Source of the DNA: Oscarella lobularis
Lineage: Eukaryota; Porifera; Homoscleromorpha; Homosclerophorida; Oscarellidae
Length of the DNA stretch: 64,000 nt
Assembly (NCBI RefSeq): GCF_947507565.1
Contig: NC_089182.1
Span: 62,001 to 126,000 of the forward strand
Direction: 5' to 3'
The notes below the pieces were generated by a model. That model was given only the letters and a program-made list of their open reading frames with translations. It was not told the origin of the DNA and searched no databases. Position 1 is the stretch's first letter. Every line of letters begins with the position of its first letter. Shown piece after piece: positions 53,122-64,000 of this stretch. Made by a program: the position numbers and the translations under genes.

Positions 53122-55056
53122 TCACTGAACAATATTTTGAGAATGCGAATGCTCGCTTTTTGTCGTCGCTTTCGAAGCACGCGACGACGGCGTTGTCGTG
53201 GCTCCGCCTCCGCCGGCAGCGTTGGCGACGGCGGCAGCTCGATTGTTACCGTGCGTTTTGACGTGCTTCGATAGATGATCACTTCGCATGAATTTCTTCT
53301 TGCATTCGTCGCACTGAAAGCGTTTTTCGCCCGTGTGCGTGCGCCTATGTCGTTGGAGTTCGTCGGAGCGCGTGAATCTCTTACCGCAGAACATCCAATT
53401 GCAGACGAACGGTCGCTCGCCCGTGTGCCAGCGAAGATGCGCGCGCAAATGCGACGTCTTCCCGTACACTTTGCCGCAGCTGGGATAGTGGCAAAGATGT
53501 TGCTTCTTTTTCGTTCCGTTCTCCGTAACAATCGTCTTTCCCTCGCCGTCGCGACAATAGGGGCACGTGCAAGCGACGCGACGAACTCGTCGCGTTGCCG
53601 CCGCCGCCGCCGTTCCGCCGCCGCCGCCGCCGCCTCCTCCCTGCGACGGCCCGCCTGTTCCGGCGATGACGGAAGGACCGCCTGTCGGCGTGCCGCCATT
53701 TCCTGTAACGGCCGTCCCATTAGCACCGTTTTCCGACGCGGATGCGGCAACCGCTTGAGCAATTGCCGCCATTCCGTTGATTTGAGCCCACTGTTGAAAT
53801 AAGGCTTGTTGCTGTTGCTGTTGCGGATCGGCAGAGCCACCGCCCCCGCCCCCGCCGTTACCGCCACTAGAGATTTTCAGCTGATCCATGGAAGTTCCCG
53901 TCGTCGAAGGCATAACGACGGGCGATATAGGCGATATAGGCGATATGGGTGGCATTCCTTGAGCGGGACTATAGTAAGGTGTTTGTAATCCAGCAGGATT
54001 AGGCCAACTTCCCGGTACGCCACCGTTTCTTAGCCAAAAAGCGGCAGCAGCGGCGGCTACTTGAGCCGAACTTGCAGCAGCCGCCGCCGCTTGCGACGCA
54101 GGCGGCTGATTTGACGACGACGAAGGTAGTTGCGTGGGTGGGGGAAGTGGCGGCGGAGGCGGCGGCGACCAAATGGGCGCTTGAGTTGCAATAACGTCAG
54201 TTGTTTTCGTTGCTACGTCGATGCCACTTGTCGGTATGGGCGTACAAGCGCCTGACGCCGGAGGCAGAGCCGGATTGCTATTCGCCGATGAGGCGAGATT
54301 TAGTTGTTGCTGATGCTTTTGCCGAAGTTGCATCATATCGGTCGTTTGCTGAACGGGCGGCGGCGGCGGCGGCGGCGGCACGCCCCCGGTAAAATGATGC
54401 GGAAGAATCGTAGCGACGAATGGCGGCGTGACGAGTGGCAAATTGACGACCGGTTGATGATGATGAGCCGTTTGTTGCTGAACCGATGGCGGCGGTGGAG
54501 GCTGTGATTGCGATTGTTGCTGCTGTTGCGATTGTTGTTGTTGAGACATAGGCGGCGGCGGCGGAGGAATTTGTTGTTGGTGAGAAGCGGCGGCAGCAGC
54601 GGCGGCCATATTCGAAATTTCAGCTATAGAGCGCAACTGCCACGGCGATTCGCTAGCACTTTGATTTTGACCGCCGCCGACGACGACGACGCTCGCGCTC
54701 GTCTTGACGCGCGCGCTTTCCTGTTGTTGCTGCTGCTGCTGACCGGGACCGATGCGACCGCACGTTTGCGCGAGTAAAGCCAAGGGGGACGGCTGAGACG
54801 TCGGCTGGGGTGTGTTCTCCTGTGGCTACAATAAAGAAAAAGGGCGGGGGAGATTTAGTATGGGCACGGAGGAGGGAGGGGAAGAACAATCGTAAGGCGG
54901 TTTTTTTTTTCGCGTTCGTCCCTACCCACATCCTTCCCTCCTCCCCCCTCCCTTCCTCCATCCGTGTACGCGCGCGCGCTCGCTCGCTCTCTCTCTCTCT
55001 CTCTTTCCTACCGGTTTCGATTGATACGTGGCGCGCGGAAGCGGCAACGCGGACAT
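53122..55056 (-). CDS. Sp-family transcription factor
   Basis: Exon 1 (ATG at 55056) is short: [15 protein letters not shown], donor GTAGGA. Exon 2 (from 54825) starts [20 protein letters not shown] and TCGRIG, containing the Sp box SPLALLA-TC. A long Gln/Pro/Ala/Gly-rich activation region follows, with many homopolymer tracts. Next come the Buttonhead box [15 protein letters not shown] and three C2H2 fingers: [40 protein letters not shown] and [20 protein letters not shown]. The residue pattern KTSHLRA/RSDELQR/RSDHLSK is that of Sp1-Sp9. About 585 residues. The upstream 1.4 kb is CpG-rich. Confidence 0.93.
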
Positions 55057-56469
55057 GAAGTGGTGGCGTCGCAACTGAAGCGACGTGCGACGAAAGGGAA
55101 AAAAAAACGCGAAACGACGACGACGATCGTCGATCTTCGAAATCGTCTTATCGAAAGCCCACCCTTTCGGTAAACGATCTCGAACAAGGCGGGAGGGAAG
55201 CCTGCGAAGCCTGGAATGCAGGATCTGCCCCGCTGGGTGAAAGTCGTTGGCGCTCGACGATCGACGAGTGGCCGATACGTTCTAATTCGATTTGAAGGAA
55301 TTGGAGACCCGCCCACTCATCGATGCTCACGTCAACCGTTTGCGAATGTGACACGAGCAATGTTTGGAGAACAATTAGCGGCACGAAAACGGAGCCCCAT
55401 GCGCTCTCAAAAAAGAGCGAGGAAGCTCAACTCAATTAGTGAACGCCCGCGCGCCCGTCCCCCCCATCGCGACGCTCCAATTGCACGCAATTGGCGCTCG
55501 CTCTTCGCCAAACGCCCCCCCTACGCCCGCGCGTCGTCCTTTCGAGTTCGACGCGCGCATAACGAACGCTCTCGAGCGTGGGTGCGCGCCACAAAAAAAT
55601 TCCACGCACGACGTCCCGCTCACGTCCGCTTACGCGTGGGAGAAAGAGAAAGAAAAGAAAGGAGCGAAAGACGAGCGCTTCTTTTTTTCCCCCCTCTCGT
55701 CCGCGCGTAGCGTAAACGTTTCGCCGGGGGTGGAAGTAGGGGTTTGGTCAACGAACGCCGTGCGCCACGCCTCGATTCTCACCGGGGAAGGGGAGGTTTC
55801 CATTGCGGCGAAGGGGAGGGGAAAGGAGGGCCTCACATCGTATTGCACGGCCCAGCTGTGCGATCAGCGGAGCGGGAGCGAAACGCCTACCGAGCCCAAA
55901 GTACAGTATCGAGCAAACGCGCTCGTTCGACGCGCACGTGGAAAGAAAAGGAGGCCCCCCCACGCACGCGTTCACGCAAAAAAAAAAATTTCTCTCCAAC
56001 CTGTTTCTCGAATTCCATAGCAGACGTCTCTTTCGTGTGGGAAATGGCGTTCGTATTTCGTTCGTTCGCAAGGGAAGAGTCTTTCGGAATGTAGCGGCGG
56101 AGGGTTGGACGCAAGGCAGGGCTTTCAGTTCCGTCTGGGTGGTGCAAAGGCTTGTAACGAGTGGCCGTGTGAATCTGCGCGCGCGCGCGCGCGAGTGTCG
56201 CGTGACAACCGCGTGACACGAAATCCTCGTCGCCAAGGAAAGTTCGCCGATGCCGCGTACCGAGAACGAAAGGAGAACGCTACAACAATTGCGTTCGATT
56301 CGACGCGCGAACGTCGGTAGATAGAAAACGCTTCTGTAGGCAAAAAACACATCCGGTGTGACGCGCGTCCGGCTTCGAAGAAACTCGCTGTTTAGATTAC
56401 TAGGCAAAACCGTGGGGACGCGTTCTGCATCCAAACAAACAAAAGAAAGCCCCCCCGAAATAGAAATCC
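55057..56469. promoter_or_regulatory. CpG-rich region upstream of the Sp gene
   Basis: 1.4 kb, strongly GC- and CpG-rich, between the Sp start and the DPP4-like stop. It has a CT run near 54990, a (GC)n run near 56180 (GCGCGCGCGCGCG), many CGCGC clusters and poly-A/poly-C tracts. Several overlapping open frames of 100-230 codons on both strands reflect stop-codon scarcity in GC-rich DNA and show no protein family. Likely a CpG-island promoter and 5' UTR of the Sp gene plus the 3' UTR of the peptidase. Confidence 0.5.
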
Positions 56470-60276
<3,807 letters not shown>

Positions 60277-60384
60277 GCTTCTATTGAGATCCTCCTACGC
60301 ACCCGTACAGTTGCAGCAGTGTGTGTAAAATCATAGAGAAACAGTTCAGATACAACGGGATAGCGCGCGTTGTTGTTGATTCTC

Positions 60385-61059
60385 TCAGAAGAAAGTTTTC
60401 TTAGGTGCCTGCCTTTGCTCCTCTTTGGCTCTCCGCGCGATGTTTCTCAGCAGTTTCATGCGCGCTACATTAACAGCAATCGAATCGAACGTTTCGCGTC
60501 CGTTTGGATTGGAGCACGTATCGCGCGTGCACGCGCACGGATACGCATCGTCGACGTCATTCACTTGGCACGCGATGCCAGCGTTTACGCACGAACACGC
60601 CGTCGAGTCGCACGACGACTCGCATACGCAACCGCACTCGTCACGTGATTGCCGAATCGCTTCACATTCCCCATCCTCGCTCGAATCGAGCGAACTGAGC
60701 CCCGAATTCTTAAGAATTTTGGCCCTTTCGATAGCACTAAGCACGGGCAGTTCCTCTGCTGCCGATTGAACGCGTTTCGATCGACGAGGAAGCGGATATC
60801 GTCGTTTTACACCCGATCGCGCTTCCCATTCATCAGTACTCATTGTTTCCTCGATAAAATGCTCGTATTTCATACCGAGAGAGCATCCGCCTGCAAAGAG
60901 ACAACTCGCGCGCTATTTTTCAACCGATTTTAGCTCACCTTCGCGCGGAACCGCCTGAAAACCTTGCGCGCGTTCAAATAAAAGTATTTTGACGTCACCG
61001 AAACGAACGCACCGCTTCGATCGTTTTCGCGTACGCAGAAACGAAGCCTCCTCCGTCAT
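60385..61059 (-). CDS. CSRNP1: CSRNP (AXUD1) cysteine-serine-rich nuclear protein, short form
   Basis: Two exons. Exon 1 (ATG at 61059) gives MTEEASFLRTRKRSKRCVRF, GDVKILLFERAQGFQAVPRE; the second joins as GGCSLGMKYEHFIEETMSTD, then a helix, ILKNSGLSSLDSSEDGECEA, IRQSRDECGC and the Cys-rich block (CVCESSCDSTACSCVNAGIA, CQVND, CACTRDTCSNPNGRETFDSI). It ends with a basic tail and stop at 60385. The QGF.AVP..GGCSLGM and RQSR.ECGC.C motifs are diagnostic. Vertebrate CSRNPs exceed 500 residues and have long acidic tails; this one is about 215. CSRNP proteins are immediate-early nuclear factors downstream of axin and growth signals. Confidence 0.88.
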
Positions 61060-61200
61060 TTGCCTTCAGAGAAAGAGAATCACTGCAAGAGAGAGGACGC
61101 GCGGCGCCAAAAGATCCGGCTCCGCCTCTGTGCGACATCCGGGCGACAATGATCTCGCGACCCGGATAGGTAAATTGAGACAAATCGTTAGGAAAAATGA

Positions 61201-63109
61201 TCATTCTTTGTCCTGTCCACTTTCTTTGGCTATTTCTTCATGAGGCTCCTCCTCCTCGGCGGCGGAAGTAGCAGTTGTAGCAGCTGAGGCCGCCTTCAAA
61301 GCCTAATCATTATTATATTATGTACAAACAGTTGCTCTTTTTTTTACAGTGTACCTGTTTCTTCTTCTTTTTCTTCTGAGCCTTCTTATTTGCAGATGTG
61401 GCAAGTAGTGCCTAATTAATCAATAATCAATAATTAACCCCAAAATTTCTTCCTCCTCCTCCTCCTCCTCCTCACTTTTAATTTCTCGTCTTTCACTTCC
61501 AATTCAGAACTTATTTCATCGGCTTTAAAAGGCCCGGACGTAATCCTGAGAGGTCCATTGGGCATCAGCAAGACAGTGAACTTGAATTGTGCTACAATGT
61601 CTCCTACACACACACAAACACTAAAAAATATACAATTAATTAATTAATCAAAATCACGTGCCTTCCTTGTCATAAAGAACATAAAACGGGTCAAGAAGAC
61701 CGTGTTTCGAACACTCTACCACACCCATACGGGCCCTTTTCTCATCCTCACAGGCCCTGAGATAAATAATTAAATAAAAAAAATATCTAATTAAAATAAT
61801 TTACCTTAGTGTAAAAGGCATGCTAGTAAACTTGTTTGACACTTCACTAAAAAAATCTACACAGACCTCCAAATTGACATTGAATTTTTCAAAAGAAAAA
61901 TGAATCTCACTTCTGGACGCTTTCATTTTCAGATTGTAGACTTCGTCCGTCTTCTTGTATACTGTCGTACGAGTATCCAACTGTCTAGACTATATAGAAA
62001 ATCCTCATGAAATTTCATCTATAATCAGTTATTTTATCATTTCACTTTTCCATCTCCCGTTGTAACAAGAACGTCGACACCGTAAACTTCGTGAACGGAA
62101 AACTCGCATTTCGAGTGTTCTTTCCTTTGCGCTTCATTGGGATTTTGAATTATTGATTTTTTCGCCATCAATTACATTTTTCGTCAGCTGATGTGACAAC
62201 ATGCCTAAAAAAAGAGAAAACCAACTCAAAAAAATTGAAAAAAAAATAATTTTAATTTTGCCTTCTACTGGCTTGCAGTTGAACGCTTCAGCTACTTTTG
62301 TAACAGTATCAGTCACCACACTATTCTAAATAAAAGAGATAATAAATTAAAACAAGTCTAAAGGTTCCCGTATGTCCCTGTACCTCATTTCCTGGCTGAA
62401 CGAGCCTTAGAGCGGCTTCGGAGGCCAAACGAGCCGCCATAATACAATCGGCCTTTCGTCCAGTCACTTTATTTTCCTATAAAAGAAATTCAATTTATAT
62501 ATAATTAATTATTTATGATCTTTCTACTGGCGATGATCCAAGTACAATTGTGTGCGCAACTACAGCAATGAAACCGTCCACGTGCACGCCTAAATCGCTG
62601 TCGAAATAAATAATTAATTAAATATATATATTGACCACGCCCCCTCGAACATTTTCAACGACGTCGCCGTCCGAGAGAATTACGTTTGGATCGCTGCGAA
62701 GCGGCGAAAAATGACAGATGCAATGATTCACCGAAACGCACGTGGGAAAGGCGATTCCTTTTTTAAAGCGCGCGAAGGGGGGGGTTACGTTGCAACAATG
62801 TATATAAATCGAGATTCTCTGTACCCTTCTTCATCTCTTTCTCTTTCTTGAAGACGCGACTCGTTTCTTCCGTTATGAGACGATCGCGCGAGTTCGCAGA
62901 GCTCGATAACGGACGTTTCCGGTGTCGCCTTTTCGATTAGTCGCTCCAGAACGCCTTGCGTAAAGGGATTTCGGCTTTTTTCGCGAGAAGGAGCGCGCGT
63001 TCTTACGGTTCGCCATGTCGCCGGCCATTTTGTACTTCGTTACGACGATGTCGTCGGCTATTGTCGGCTCCTCGTCCGATGAATCGCCGCCGGCGTGAGC
63101 TTCTGCCAT
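61201..63109 (-). CDS. PA2G4: PA2G4 / EBP1, methionine-aminopeptidase-like ribosome factor
   Basis: Minus-strand gene with about a dozen exons. Exon 1 starts [20 protein letters not shown] and [15 protein letters not shown] (human: [20 protein letters not shown]). Later pieces: a segment with [100 protein letters not shown], the segment [20 protein letters not shown], and a Lys-rich stretch (KKKKKQ) before an acidic tail and stop at 61203-61201. EBP1 has the pita-bread fold but lacks aminopeptidase activity; it binds the ribosome exit tunnel and ErbB3 and regulates growth. Confidence 0.92.
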
Positions 63110-63222
63110 TTTTCGCGTGATTTCACCACGTGTCCGGGACTTGCGCTCCACGTGGGATTATGGGAGGTCCCGCATGCCATGCACCAAAACAAAAAAAGCG
63201 ATCAGCTGCGCACGCAAATCAA

Positions 63223-64000
63223 TTAAACGATGTTGATCTCAAAAAATCCTGGACCGTCGGTCAGGGGCCCCACTCCTTGAGGAGGAAGCGGATTGGGATT
63301 TAATTCCACTTCATCGTCGTTTTTCACGCAAATAAATTTGCGATGAACGACTGAAAAAATCGCGTATGCTGTCGCAGATTCAGGCGTCTCCAGAATTGCA
63401 AAAGGCGACGGCTCCTGCGTAAAAATCACTTTACTATAAAAAAAGTTACGTTGACTATTTTGGATCTAACTTGGTGTGCAACAAGACTATTATCCGCCAG
63501 TCCTTTTATATTTGTCCGAGAAAACGGTGCACTTTGAAACGTATAGATAGCAGCATTGACATCAGAGCCACTTTTGTGGGCAATCACATGAGCTGTATAC
63601 AACATTATTAGTTAATTAGAGAACCCCAAAGTCTCTTGTTTGTGTACTTGTTGTCTTATCTTGATTCACCAGAATGACTTGCCCGTTTCGCGGAACACTC
63701 AATGCCTTGCCGTTCATTTTAGAAACAATTTGGCACGTTGTTAGATTAAAATTCTTTTTTGAAGAACTGAATCCTATGACGCTCATCTGTCATTATATTA
63801 ATTAATTAATTTATAGCAAATATGCTTTCTGTTACATATACCGCTGTAAATTCGGCGAGATCTTGTCTCGTTCCGGCTATCGATGGCGGAACAACGAAGC
63901 CACTTTCGTCGACACCAATGTACTGTGACTGATCCACATCGCTCTGAAATTTCACTTCCGACGGAGGAGGAATTGCCTGACCATCCGTTTCCGCTGAGAC
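63223..64000 (-). CDS. Partial unknown protein, possible beta-trefoil repeats
   Basis: Four or more minus-strand exons; the 5' part is cut by the right edge. Pieces: AETDGQAIPPPSEVKFQSDV, DQSQYIGVDESGFVVPPSIA, GTRQDLAEFTA; MSVIGFSSSKKNFNLTTCQI, VSKMNGKALSVPRNGQVILV; AHVIAHKSGSDVNAAIYTFQ, SAPFSRTNIKGLADNSLVAH; and EPSPFAILETPESATAYAIF, VVHRKFICVKNDDEVELNPN with stop at 63225-63223. Alternating hydrophobic and polar strands with YIGV.. and KFICV.. turns suggest a beta-trefoil of fascin-like type; this is only an impression. I do not recognise the gene. The stop lies 113 bp upstream of the PA2G4 start. Confidence 0.55.

Noticed and set aside
56150-56200. (GC)n run as a Z-DNA or origin element
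   Set aside because: The sequence shows only a short GC alternation in a CpG-rich area; no further evidence for a function.
55216-56434. Long frames on both strands (up to 228 codons)
   Set aside because: The region is CpG-rich with few stops; residues are mostly Arg/Ala/Pro and no family is visible.

Overview
The window is animal nuclear DNA, very compact (about 30 protein genes in 64 kb, mostly tiny 45-100 bp introns rich in AATAA/TTAAT, intergenic gaps often 50-300 bp, genes on both strands). The gene set is metazoan: a TCF/LEF factor with HMG box and C-clamp, a frizzled-type receptor, KLF and Sp zinc-finger factors, CSRNP, syntenin, a chondroitin-synthase-like enzyme. The compactness, intron style and divergent frizzled-like protein suggest a sponge; a homoscleromorph is my best guess, but this is inference and not shown by a marker gene. 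There is no prokaryotic sequence, CRISPR array, tRNA or rRNA.

Layout: a CRAMP1-like chromatin protein (1-3.1 kb, 5' end cut); divergent pair PDZD11/CDC37 (3.2-5.5 kb); two tandem genes fusing a filamin-type actin-binding domain (two CH domains) to PRUNE-type DHH/DHHA2 phosphoesterase modules and a C-terminal BCH (BNIP2/PRUNE2) lipid-binding domain, the first with five modules (5.6-14.1 kb) and the second with one (14.4-17.3 kb); a divergent frizzled-like receptor and mitochondrial EF-Ts (17.6-20.7 kb); divergent pair MEIG1/TMEM87 (20.8-23.9 kb); TCF/LEF and a chondroitin-synthase-like GT31 gene (24.3-27.5 kb); a proline-rich zinc-finger protein and AKTIP (27.7-30.1 kb); a gene-poor stretch with two GC-rich repeat-like inserts (30.1-33.1 kb); a bacterial-type 3-hydroxybutyrate dehydrogenase with introns, an orphan membrane protein, NAA40 and syntenin (33.1-38.3 kb); KLF, FITM, PNP and EFHB/CFAP21 (38.7-44.7 kb); an orphan low-complexity protein, a beta-1,4-galactosyltransferase, an atypical soluble guanylate cyclase and OLA1 (44.8-52.6 kb); an Sp factor, a DPP4-family peptidase, CSRNP, PA2G4 and a partial unknown gene (53.1-64 kb).

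The most unusual content is the CH-CH-(PRUNE)n-BCH pair. The family parts are known separately: PRUNE2 in vertebrates joins a DHH/DHHA2 head to a BCH tail, and filamins begin with the same kind of CH pair. Here both are joined, the phosphoesterase head is multiplied fivefold by exon duplication, and most modules have lost acidic active-site residues while the last one keeps them. Other points of interest are a small foldback (MITE-like) element family in introns, a guanylate cyclase with half an H-NOX domain, a chondroitin-synthase-like gene without its usual DDD motif, and a shared AGCGTGCGCA motif in three 5' regions. All calls rest on reading translations and splice signals by eye; no database search was run.
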